Source: an uncultured Oscillospiraceae bacterium (lineage in GTDB: Bacteria > Bacillota > Clostridia > Oscillospirales > Ruminococcaceae). From it: 39,925 nt of DNA. The notes under the pieces were generated by a model. It was given only the letters and a program-made list of their open reading frames with translations. It did not search any database and had not been told where the DNA came from. Made by a program: the position numbers and the translations under genes. The stretch covers positions 1 to 39,925 of the forward strand of contig CASDQY010000017.1 in assembly GCA_949282975.1 (NCBI GenBank), given 5' to 3'. Below are positions 17,695 to 24,599 of this stretch, piece by piece. Position 1 is the stretch's first letter; each line of letters begins with the position of its first letter.

Positions 17695-18672
17695 ATGACC
17701 GTAAAAGAAATCGTATTGTCCTGCCTGGAACAAAATCGTGGAGAAACCCTCAGCGGACAGCAGCTTGCCGACGCTGCCCAAGCCTCCCGCTCCGCCGTAT
17801 GGAAGGCGATCCATCTGCTCCAGCAGGAGGGGCACCAAATCACCGCCCTGCCCCGCCGTGGCTACCGGCTGGAACCAGAGAGCGACCGGCTGAGCGCCCA
17901 GGCCATTCGCCAGGCGCTGGATCCCGGCTATCAGGATATCCCTCTTATTCTTCTGAACACCATTGATTCCACCAACCAGGAAGCCAAACGCCGCCTGCTG
18001 GATCATGCCAAGCACCGCACGGTCATTTTCAGCGAAGAACAGACCCAGGGCCGGGGACGGCTTGGCCGGTCTTTTTATTCTCCCGCCTGCACCGGGCTTT
18101 ATTTCAGCGCCATCCTACTGCCCAACCTTCCGCTGGAACAGGTGGGCTGCCTTACCGTGGCCGCTGCCAATGCGGTCTGCCGGGGGCTGGAAGAACTGGG
18201 CGTCAAGCAGCCCGGCATCAAATGGGTCAATGATATTTACATCAAGGGCAAAAAGGTTTGCGGTATTCTCACCGAAGGAAGCAGCCACTGGGAAACGGGC
18301 GTTCTGGAATCCGCCGTGGTGGGAATTGGGATCAATGTATCTACCTTGGAGTTTCCGGGAGAACTGGGGCAAAAGGCGGGAAGTGTATTTTTGGCGCCCG
18401 GGCTGCGCTCACGTCTGGCGGGGCGGGTGCTGAGCCATCTTTTCGCCCTGACGGAACCGGTACAGCCCGCCGCCCTGATCGAAGAATACAAACAGCGGTG
18501 CATCGTGCTGGGCAAAACGGTGCGGTATCAGCTCCAGGGGAAAGAGCACCAGGCCATGGCAGTGGACATCAACGAAGCCGGAAACCTGATTGTAGAGGAA
18601 AACGGGGCCCGGCAGGTGCTGTCCTCCGGGGAAATCAGCGTGCGATTGCTGCCGGACAGCAGAGAAATTTAG
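17695..18672 (+). CDS. birA: Bifunctional biotin-protein ligase / biotin operon repressor BirA
   Basis: Attaches biotin to carboxylase carrier proteins and, as biotinyl-AMP complex, represses biotin genes. The 325 residues carry an N-terminal helix-turn-helix (about 19-42, LSGQQLADAAQASRSAVWKA), a wing ending PRRGYRL, then the catalytic GRGRLGR loop at 119-125 and KWVNDIYIKGKKVCGILTE. The DNA-binding domain makes it a group II ligase, consistent with the BirA-type operator at bioY 6.8 kb away. ATG at 17695 is set by GGGAGG 8 nt upstream; the longer frame runs through the promoter. Confidence 0.95.
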   Translation: MTVKEIVLSCLEQNRGETLSGQQLADAAQASRSAVWKAIHLLQQEGHQITALPRRGYRLEPESDRLSAQAIRQALDPGYQDIPLILLNTIDSTNQEAKRRLLDHAKHRTVIFSEEQTQGRGRLGRSFYSPACTGLYFSAILLPNLPLEQVGCLTVAAANAVCRGLEELGVKQPGIKWVNDIYIKGKKVCGILTEGSSHWETGVLESAVVGIGINVSTLEFPGELGQKAGSVFLAPGLRSRLAGRVLSHLFALTEPVQPAALIEEYKQRCIVLGKTVRYQLQGKEHQAMAVDINEAGNLIVEENGARQVLSSGEISVRLLPDSREI

Positions 18673-18684
18673 GGAGGAAATCTT

Positions 18685-19293
18685 GTGGAACAAATACAGC
18701 TTCCTTATTTTTCCATCGACGGCGCCTTCGGCGGAAGCCAGTCATGGATGCTGGACCCCCAGATGCGCATGGGCGGATGCGCCGCTTTGACGGCCTGCGA
18801 TCTCTGCATTCAGCTTGCCCAAACCAAGGGCTACACCATACTGTACCCTTTTTCCGGCCAGTCCCTTGAAAAACAAACCTACCGCAAATTTGCAGCACAG
18901 ATGAAACCATACCTGCATCCCCGGATCACCGGCGTGGATACCCTGAAGCTTTTCTTAGACGGCTTTGGCGAGTATCTTTCCGCCATCGAAGGGCAGCCAC
19001 TGGCTTTGTCCCCTCTTTACGGCGACCGGCCGGTCAGCCAGGCGAAAGACGCTGTAACAGACCGGCTGAAAAACGGGTTCCCCCTGCCCTGCCTGGTGCT
19101 AAACCACAAGGACAAATCCTTTTCGGATTTTGTGTGGCACTGGTTTTTGCTGGTGGGCTGCCGGGAAGAAGCGGGCCGGTTTCAGGTCCTTGCCGCCACC
19201 TACGGCGAAGGGGTCTGGCTGGATTTCAACCGCCTTTGGGACACCGGATACCCCCGCAAAGGCGGTTTGATTTTGGTCCGTGAGCGCCGTTAA
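18685..19293 (+). CDS. Hypothetical protein, possibly papain/C39-like fold
   Basis: A 202-residue cytosolic-looking protein with GTG start, placed 7 nt after GGAGG and 12 bp after birA, so very likely in the birA transcript. The N-terminus DGAFGGSQSWMLDP and MGGCAALTACD resembles proteins with a buried Cys at the start of a helix, and a later His (FVWHWFLLVG) followed by an aromatic/Asp strand (GVWLDFNRLW) would suit a Cys-His-Asp/Asn arrangement of the papain/C39/BtrH type. No signal peptide or membrane segment. I do not know its function; the protease-like reading is inference. Confidence 0.7.
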   Translation: MEQIQLPYFSIDGAFGGSQSWMLDPQMRMGGCAALTACDLCIQLAQTKGYTILYPFSGQSLEKQTYRKFAAQMKPYLHPRITGVDTLKLFLDGFGEYLSAIEGQPLALSPLYGDRPVSQAKDAVTDRLKNGFPLPCLVLNHKDKSFSDFVWHWFLLVGCREEAGRFQVLAATYGEGVWLDFNRLWDTGYPRKGGLILVRERR

Positions 19294-19329
19294 ACGATAA
19301 ATCAATCAAATACAAGCACGTTTAAGAAA

Positions 19330-19341
19330 AACTGCGCAGTT
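19330..19341 (+). terminator. Weak candidate terminator (palindrome)
   Basis: AACTGCGCAGTT, a perfect 12-bp palindrome, is followed by a pyrimidine-rich CTCCTCTTCTTTTG stretch, 37 bp after the preceding stop. The hairpin would be small. The rest of the gap 19294-19487 shows only the -10 box below. Confidence 0.3.
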
Positions 19342-19422
19342 CTCCTCTTCTTTTGTGCAAAAAGCTGAAAAAAATTTGTAAATTCCGTCTTTTTTCCCCT
19401 ATACTTTCCAAAAGAAATTGGA

Positions 19423-19428
19423 TATAAT
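19423..19428 (+). promoter_or_regulatory. Candidate -10 box for the PPK2 gene
   Basis: TATAAT lies 59 bp before the ATG. The -35 position (TATACT, 17 bp upstream) is a poor match, so an activator or another architecture is possible. Confidence 0.45.
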
Positions 19429-19487
19429 AAGAGGTATACAAACCACGGCATAACTTGCCAAAAAAGAGAAGAAGAGGTGTTGATCCA

Positions 19488-21053
19488 ATGCTGGAAATGG
19501 CTGATTTAAAAGAGACCATGACCAAAGAAGCGTATCGGGAACTCTCCAAAATCCAAAAGGAGCAGCTGGTGGCGCTGCAGCAGACCATCAAGCAATACAA
19601 GATCCCGGTGATTATCCTGTTTGAGGGCTGGGGCACTGCCGGAAAGGGCAGCCTGATCTCCAAATTGATCCTGAACCTGGACCCCAGAGGATTTAAGGTA
19701 TACTCCACTGCGGAACCCACCGAAACAGAAAAGCGGTATCCTCGGTTCTGGCGGTACTGGCAGCGGATGCCGGCCTGGGGCAATATGGCCATCTTTGACC
19801 GAAGCTGGTATCAGGAAGTGGGAATGTACCGGGTGCAGCAGGATATCAGCGACAAGGAATGGAAAAAGCACATCCAGTACATCCGCCAGATGGAACAGAC
19901 CCTTACCGACAACGGTTATGTTGTGCTGAAGTTCTTTTTGCACATCTCGCAAAATGAGCAGCGCAAGCGGCTGAAAAAACTGGCGGCGGATTCCCATACC
20001 AAATGGCGGGTGAGCAAAAAGGATCTGCGCTGCAACCAGGAATACGACACCTACTACAAAGCCTTTGACGAAATGCTGGAAAAGACCAGCACGGCCAATG
20101 CGCCCTGGCACATTATTCCCAGCCACAACCGCTATGTGGCGCTGACCAAGATCTATCGGGACGTGATCAACGCCATCAACGCCGAAGCGGGGCGGAAACA
20201 GGCCTTTACCCCGGTGGTGGACAGCGGGATTGAAACCCCTGCCAGCCTGTACACCCGTTATCCGACTTTGGAAATGCCCAAGCTCAGCGAAGTGGATCTG
20301 AATAAATCCCTGACCGAAGCGGAATACAGCGTGGAGCTGAAAAAAGCGCAGAAGCGGCTTCGCCAGCTGCATCAGGTGCTGTACCACAACAAAATTCCAG
20401 TCATTATCGCTTACGAAGGATGGGACGCTGCCGGAAAAGGCGGCAATATCAAGCGGGTGGCGGCGGCGCTGGACCCCCGGGGATTTGAAGTGGTGCCCAT
20501 TGCCTCCCCCAACAAAGACGAGTTGGCACGGCATTTCCTCTGGCGGTTTTGGAAGAATCTTCCCAAAGACGGGCACATTGCCATCTTCGACCGCACCTGG
20601 TACGGCCGGGTGATGGTGGAGCGGCTGGAAGGCTTCTGCACTCGTGACGACTGGACCCGTGCCTACAACGAAATGAATGCATTTGAGGATGAGCTGGTGG
20701 GATGCGGCGCCATCGTGATCAAGTTCTGGATCCACATCGACAAAGACGAACAGCTGGTGCGGTTCACCGCCCGTCAGAACACGCCCAGCAAGCAATGGAA
20801 GATCACCGAGGAGGATTGGCGCAACCGGGATAAATGGGATCAGTATGAAATTGCAGTCAACGACATGCTGCAATACACCTCCACTCCCTTTGCCCCCTGG
20901 CACATCATTGAAAGCAACGACAAAAAATATGCCCGGGTAAAGACCATCCGCATCATCAACCAAACCATCATTGATGAACTCAACCGCCGGGGCATCGACC
21001 CGGACGGCAAACCCACCGGAAAAGAAGATGGGAAAAAAGGCGGTTGGTTCTGA
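19488..21053 (+). CDS. pap: Polyphosphate:AMP phosphotransferase (two-domain PPK2)
   Basis: Predicted to use polyphosphate to phosphorylate AMP to ADP (class II PPK2). Two PPK2 domains are fused in 521 residues. The first has Walker A GWGTAGKG at 47-54 and FDRSWYQEVG; the second has GWDAAGKG near 311-318 and the full lid signature FDRTWYGRVMVERLEGF. Only the second keeps the GRVMVER arginines, consistent with two-domain relatives in which the C-terminal half is catalytic. The ATG at 19488 follows AGAGGTG by 8 nt; an upstream TTG in the same frame has no ribosome site. Monocistronic, ended by a bidirectional terminator. Confidence 0.93.
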   Translation: MLEMADLKETMTKEAYRELSKIQKEQLVALQQTIKQYKIPVIILFEGWGTAGKGSLISKLILNLDPRGFKVYSTAEPTETEKRYPRFWRYWQRMPAWGNMAIFDRSWYQEVGMYRVQQDISDKEWKKHIQYIRQMEQTLTDNGYVVLKFFLHISQNEQRKRLKKLAADSHTKWRVSKKDLRCNQEYDTYYKAFDEMLEKTSTANAPWHIIPSHNRYVALTKIYRDVINAINAEAGRKQAFTPVVDSGIETPASLYTRYPTLEMPKLSEVDLNKSLTEAEYSVELKKAQKRLRQLHQVLYHNKIPVIIAYEGWDAAGKGGNIKRVAAALDPRGFEVVPIASPNKDELARHFLWRFWKNLPKDGHIAIFDRTWYGRVMVERLEGFCTRDDWTRAYNEMNAFEDELVGCGAIVIKFWIHIDKDEQLVRFTARQNTPSKQWKITEEDWRNRDKWDQYEIAVNDMLQYTSTPFAPWHIIESNDKKYARVKTIRIINQTIIDELNRRGIDPDGKPTGKEDGKKGGWF

Positions 21054-21064
21054 CAGCGCATAAA

Positions 21065-21099
21065 AGCACCGTCTGTTCCGAAAGGGGACAGACGGTGCT
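21065..21099. terminator. Bidirectional intrinsic terminator
   Basis: AGCACCGTCTGT pairs with ACAGACGGTGCT, extended by a CC/GG step, around a GAAA-type loop. Plus-strand tail is CTGTTTGGATTTATTTTTTA; minus-strand tail is TTTTATG. It separates the convergent PPK2 and P-type ATPase genes. Confidence 0.88.
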
Positions 21100-21110
21100 T
21101 CTGTTTGGAT

Positions 21111-22997
21111 TTATTTTTTATGCCGCTTTTTCCAGCCCAGCAAAAAGGCGGAATTCACGATCACCAGCACGGACCCGGCATTGTGCACCAAAGCTCCCAC
21201 CACCGGATTGAGCACCCCGGTGATGGCCAACACGATGGCCACAAAATTAAGCCCCATGGAAAAGCTGAGATTGCACTGGATGGTCACCATCATGCGCTTG
21301 GCCAAAGCCACTAAATGGGGCAGTTCCTTCACCTCGTCGTCCACCAGTACAATGTCGGCGGCATCCACCGCAATATCGCTGCCCACGCCGCCCATAGCAA
21401 TGCCTACGTTAGCTTTTTTCAGGGCGGGCGCATCGTTGATGCCGTCCCCGATCATGCAGACCTTTTGGTTTTCTTGTTGGTAAGAATCAATCCAACGGAG
21501 CTTTTCTTCCGGCAGGCAACCGGCATGAACTTCGTGGATTCCCAGTTTTTCCGCCATAGCCTGGGCGGCATTGATGTGGTCGCCGGTCAGCAGCACCGGC
21601 TGCACCTTTAATTCGGCCAACTGCTTAATCATGGCGGCGCTTTCCGGGCGCAGGGTATCCGACAAAGCCAGAAACCCGGCAAACAATCCATCCACCGCCA
21701 AATAAATCAAGGTGCAACCCTGCTGGAGGTAACGGCCACCCTGCTCCAAAGCTTGAGCAGGCACGGTAATTCCCCTTTCCTCCAGCAGCCTGCGATTTCC
21801 GGCCAGCACCGGTTTATCCCGGACAGTGGCTGCAACGCCCTGCCCCGGCAGCATGGAAAAATCCCGGGTGGGAGGAAGTTCTCCGCCTTGCTCTTCCCCA
21901 TAGCAGCGCACGACGGCTTTTCCCAAAGGGTGTTCGGAAAACTGTTCCGCCCCGGCGCAGAAGGCAAAGAGCTGATTGCGGTCATACGATCCAAAGGTTT
22001 CCACAGCCACCACTTGGGGAGCGCCGTAGGTCAAGGTGCCGGTTTTATCAAAGGTAATCCGATTCACCCCGGCCAGCCGCTCCAATGCGTCCCCTTCCCG
22101 GACCAGAAAGCCGTGCTTCGTGGCGTTGCCGATGGCCGCCATGATAGCGGTGGGGGTAGCCAGCACCAGGGCACAGGGGCAAAATACCACCAAAATGGTT
22201 ACGGCACGGAGAATTTCCCCGGAAATCAGCCAGGTCAGGGCTGCCGCAGTCAGGGCGATCACCACAATCCAGGTGGCCCAGCGGTCGGCAATGCCCACGA
22301 TCTTCGCTTTGCCGGCGTCGGCGGACTGCACCAGACGGATCATCCGCTGAATGGAGCTGTCTTCCCCTACTTTCGTGGCCTCCATCTCAAAAGCTCCGAA
22401 TTGATTGACCGTGCCGCTGGAGACTTCATCCCCCGCTGCTTTGTCAACCGGCAGGGACTCCCCGGTCATCACCGCCTGATTCACCGAAGTTTCTCCTTTG
22501 GTGATTACGCCGTCCACCGGCACCGTTTCCCCGGGCAACACACGCAGCCGGTCCCCCACCTGAACCTGTTCGGCAGGGATGATCTCCTCCCCCTGGGCCC
22601 GAAGCACCCGGGCGGTTTGAGGGGTGAGGTGAACCAATTTTTCAATGCCGGCACGGGCACGGGCCACCGTTAAATCCTCCAAAAGCGCCCCCAGCTGCAT
22701 GATAAACGCCACTTCCCCGGCGGCAAAATCCTCTCGAATCAGAACCGACGCCACCAAAGCAATGGAAACCAACACGTCCGCCTTGATGTCAAAGGCGGTA
22801 ACCAAACCAATGATCGCTTCCAGCACAATGGGAACGCCGCAGAGAAGGATGGCCACCCAGGCAATGTCAAACGGCAAAAAGGCAGGACAGAACAAACTGA
22901 CCAGAAGGGCAGCGCCGGAAATCACCAGCAGGACAATGTCCTTTTTCATGCCGCCCAATCCCAAAAACCACTCCAACTTTTCCATTGCTTTCTTCAT
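21111..22997 (-). CDS. P1B-type heavy-metal-translocating ATPase
   Basis: Exports a transition metal across the membrane with ATP. In 628 residues it has TGES (178-181), the membrane metal site CPC (273-275), DKTGTLT with the phosphorylated D317, the nucleotide-domain HP pair (SEHPLGKA) and GDGINDAPAL. The N-terminal heavy-metal-associated domain is absent: the protein begins just before the first membrane helices. The last helix reads HNAGSVLVIVNSAFLL rather than the MSS signature of classical P1B-1 copper pumps. Copper is suggested mainly by the two CsoR operators in its promoter; other metals remain possible. ATG follows AGGAGG by 8 nt. Confidence 0.93.
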   Translation of the reverse strand: MKKAMEKLEWFLGLGGMKKDIVLLVISGAALLVSLFCPAFLPFDIAWVAILLCGVPIVLEAIIGLVTAFDIKADVLVSIALVASVLIREDFAAGEVAFIMQLGALLEDLTVARARAGIEKLVHLTPQTARVLRAQGEEIIPAEQVQVGDRLRVLPGETVPVDGVITKGETSVNQAVMTGESLPVDKAAGDEVSSGTVNQFGAFEMEATKVGEDSSIQRMIRLVQSADAGKAKIVGIADRWATWIVVIALTAAALTWLISGEILRAVTILVVFCPCALVLATPTAIMAAIGNATKHGFLVREGDALERLAGVNRITFDKTGTLTYGAPQVVAVETFGSYDRNQLFAFCAGAEQFSEHPLGKAVVRCYGEEQGGELPPTRDFSMLPGQGVAATVRDKPVLAGNRRLLEERGITVPAQALEQGGRYLQQGCTLIYLAVDGLFAGFLALSDTLRPESAAMIKQLAELKVQPVLLTGDHINAAQAMAEKLGIHEVHAGCLPEEKLRWIDSYQQENQKVCMIGDGINDAPALKKANVGIAMGGVGSDIAVDAADIVLVDDEVKELPHLVALAKRMMVTIQCNLSFSMGLNFVAIVLAITGVLNPVVGALVHNAGSVLVIVNSAFLLGWKKRHKK

Positions 22998-23010
22998 TCC
23001 GCATTCCTCC

Positions 23011-23028
23011 TATACCCATAGGGGTATA
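23011..23028 (-). promoter_or_regulatory. CsoR operator, proximal
   Basis: TATACCCATAGGGGTATA is a near-perfect palindrome of the TACCC-N-GGGTA type bound by copper-sensing CsoR. It lies just downstream of the ATPase -10 box, over the start of transcription and before the ribosome site. Confidence 0.82.
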
Positions 23029-23033
23029 CCCTT

Positions 23034-23062
23034 ATTATACCGGCAGGGGTATGGGTTGTCAA
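23034..23062 (-). promoter_or_regulatory. Sigma-A promoter of the metal ATPase gene
   Basis: TTGACA (23057-23062), 17-bp spacer, TATAAT (23034-23039) on the minus strand, a perfect consensus. The spacer is occupied by a CsoR operator, so high expression would follow derepression. Confidence 0.88.
23036..23053 (-). promoter_or_regulatory. CsoR operator, distal
   Basis: TATACCGGCAGGGGTATG, a second CsoR-type inverted repeat, fills the spacer and part of the -10 box. Its centre is about 25 bp from that of the first site. Confidence 0.78.
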
Positions 23063-23098
23063 GGAAAATTAGAAAAGACAAACTACATTCCGCCAAAA

Positions 23099-23124
23099 AA
23101 CCGGAGAGTCCCCACTCTCCGGTT
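23099..23124 (-). terminator. Intrinsic terminator after csoR
   Basis: Perfect 11-bp stem AACCGGAGAGT/ACTCTCCGGTT with a 4-nt loop, followed on the minus strand by TTTTTTGG. It separates csoR from the ATPase unit. Confidence 0.9.
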
Positions 23125-23139
23125 CTGTTTCAATTCTGA

Positions 23140-23415
23140 TCAACCCATATTGGAAAAGCGCTCCACGGCTTTGGTAAAGCTTTCGATGGTTTTGTCAGCA
23201 TCTCCATGCTGGATGCCATCCCGGACACAGTGCTTAATGTGCCCTTCCAGCACCACCTGCCCCACTCGATGAAGGGCGGATTTCGCAGCGTTGATCTGAG
23301 AAAGGATGTCCTCACAGGGAACATCCTGATCCACCATTCGGTCAATGGCCTGGACCTGGCCGATAATTTTTTTCAGGCGGCGATGCAGGTTATCCGCATC
23401 CATACATTGCTTCAT
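23140..23415 (-). CDS. csoR: CsoR-family metal-sensing transcriptional repressor
   Basis: All-helical DUF156 repressor that leaves DNA when it binds metal. In 91 residues, C34, H59 and C63 (DVPCEDIL, LEGHIKHC) have the same spacing as the Cu(I) ligands C36-H61-C65 of M. tuberculosis CsoR, and the pattern differs from nickel RcnR and persulfide CstR. The ATG at 23415 is preferred over a GTG three codons upstream, which would sit on the GGAG ribosome site. It is a separate unit with its own promoter and terminator, just upstream of the ATPase it presumably controls. Confidence 0.93.
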   Translation of the reverse strand: MKQCMDADNLHRRLKKIIGQVQAIDRMVDQDVPCEDILSQINAAKSALHRVGQVVLEGHIKHCVRDGIQHGDADKTIESFTKAVERFSNMG

Positions 23416-23431
23416 GGCATTCACACTCCAG

Positions 23432-23457
23432 AACAGATACTGGTTTTATTATCTGTT
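23432..23457 (-). promoter_or_regulatory. Inverted repeat over the csoR -10 box
   Basis: AACAGATA and TATCTGTT are perfect 8-bp arms, 10 bp apart, covering the csoR -10 region and start of transcription. It does not resemble the GC-rich CsoR operators at the ATPase promoter, so its binder is unknown. Confidence 0.5.
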
Positions 23458-23476
23458 ATTTGGGGGTGTTTGTCAA
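23448..23476 (-). promoter_or_regulatory. Promoter of csoR
   Basis: TTGACA (23471-23476), 17-bp spacer, GATAAT (23448-23453) on the minus strand. The -35 box lies inside the 3' end of the DUF1284 gene. Confidence 0.78.
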
Positions 23477-23857
23477 GCTTTGCCGCCGGGCGGTACAGAG
23501 TTCCTCCCAGGTGCAGCCGTCGCAGAGCTGGTGGAACTTCCCGGTTTGCAAAAGGTTTTGTTCCACCAGCTGAGTTGCTTCCGCCCAGGTCAGCACCTCT
23601 CCGCATCCCAACCCCATGGCATCCCAGGCCAGGCGGTCCAATTCTGCGCAAGAGGCTTCCTTGCTGCATACTCCATTTTGCAGATGGGGGCAAGCCTGGC
23701 AGATTTCATCTGCTCCCAGGTTGAAATGAACCAATTGAGCCGGACGTTGAGCGAGCTTTTCGCTGATTTGGGTCATGTTTTTAGCAAAGGCATCGCTGTA
23801 CCCCTTCCCCACATAGGTTTGCAGGCACAGGGCATGATGCGGGCGAAGATGGATCAT
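23456..23857 (-). CDS. DUF1284 domain protein, cysteine-rich
   Basis: A 133-residue protein of a family of unknown function, recognised by the opening IHLRPHHALCLQTYVGKGYS. Cysteines are frequent and grouped: C53-x2-C56-x7-C64-x5-C70 and C112-x2-C115-x5-C121, which suggests metal or Fe-S binding. No membrane segment is visible. I begin at the ATG at 23857 (AAAGGA 9 nt upstream); the longer frame lies inside bioY. It follows the bioY stop by 4 bp and would be transcribed and controlled with it. Confidence 0.85.
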   Translation of the reverse strand: MIHLRPHHALCLQTYVGKGYSDAFAKNMTQISEKLAQRPAQLVHFNLGADEICQACPHLQNGVCSKEASCAELDRLAWDAMGLGCGEVLTWAEATQLVEQNLLQTGKFHQLCDGCTWEELCTARRQSLTNTPK

Positions 23858-23861
23858 GATT

Positions 23862-24446
23862 TCAGTTCCTTTCCGATAGAATTCCGCTGTGCACAAGCTG
23901 CTTGCGCAGGGGATAGCACAGCACCGCAGCCGCAATGATTTTCAGGACATCCCCCACCAAAAACGGAATGACGCAGACCAAAAGCGCCTGCCAGAGGGTA
24001 TAAGGCGTGGCCATCCAGACATTCATATAGACCAAAAACCAAACCGTACCGAAAAGATAGCAGACCAAAAGCCCCGCAATCATTGCCAGCGGGTAAATCC
24101 AGATCCGGCGGGAAAAACGGTCAATGAGAAAACCGGTAAGCAGAGCGGTAAACAGAAAACCGATGATGTAGCCGCTGCTGGGGGTGGCAAAGCTGGAAAA
24201 ACCCCCGGTCCAACCGGAAAACACCGGCAGGCCGATCAACCCAACCAACAGGTAGATGAATACGGCAATGACGCCTTTTTTCCAGCCCAGCAAAGCCGAA
24301 GCCACAAACACAGCAAAGGTTTGCAGGGTGATGGGCACCGGGTAAAGGGGAATGGAAATCGGGGAAAAGATGCAGAGAAAAGCGGCCATCAACGCAACAA
24401 ACACCATGCTGCGCAGCCGGGAATGTGTTTTCGAAATGGTTTCCAT
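23862..24446 (-). CDS. bioY: BioY biotin transporter substrate-binding membrane protein
   Basis: S-component of an ECF-type biotin importer. The 194 residues form about six membrane helices; PLYPVPITLQTFAVFVASALLG and the conserved SSGYIIGF turn are characteristic of BioY. No energy-coupling ecfA/ecfT genes are seen here, so it probably shares a housekeeping ECF module or works alone. A BirA-type operator overlaps its -35 box and birA is in the same window, so repression by biotin is expected. Confidence 0.95.
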   Translation of the reverse strand: METISKTHSRLRSMVFVALMAAFLCIFSPISIPLYPVPITLQTFAVFVASALLGWKKGVIAVFIYLLVGLIGLPVFSGWTGGFSSFATPSSGYIIGFLFTALLTGFLIDRFSRRIWIYPLAMIAGLLVCYLFGTVWFLVYMNVWMATPYTLWQALLVCVIPFLVGDVLKIIAAAVLCYPLRKQLVHSGILSERN

Positions 24447-24475
24447 AGGGGACCTCCTGGTTTTGTTCTGGGTCC

Positions 24476-24504
24476 AGTATACCAGTTCCCCGTTTTCATG
24501 TCAA
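24476..24504 (-). promoter_or_regulatory. Promoter of bioY
   Basis: TTGACA (24499-24504), 17-bp spacer, TATACT (24476-24481) on the minus strand. The -35 box is part of the left arm (plus-strand view) of the BirA-type operator. Confidence 0.82.
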
Positions 24505-24528
24505 CCTAAAAATTATTTTGGTTGACAT
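24498..24528 (-). promoter_or_regulatory. BirA-type operator of bioY
   Basis: Perfect 9-bp arms ATGTCAACC and GGTTGACAT separated by an AT-rich 13-bp spacer. Arm sequence agrees with BirA sites (TGTnAACC/GGTTnACA). The spacer is slightly shorter than the 14-16 bp usually reported. Binding would block the -35 box. Confidence 0.78.
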
Positions 24529-24556
24529 AAATGAAGGCAGCCGTCAAAATCAAAAC

Positions 24557-24588
24557 GCCCCTTTGCCAAAAATCAGCGGCAAAGGAGC
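24557..24588 (-). terminator. Intrinsic terminator after glmM
   Basis: Minus-strand stem GCTCCTTTGCC/GGCAAAGGGGC (one G-U pair) with a 10-nt loop, followed by GTTTTGATTTTG. Confidence 0.8.
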
Positions 24589-24599
24589 ATTTGCAGGTT

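Noticed and set aside
19506..20963. 485-codon open frame on the minus strand opposite the PPK2 gene
   Set aside because: Shadow of a well-supported gene; no motif or ribosome site.
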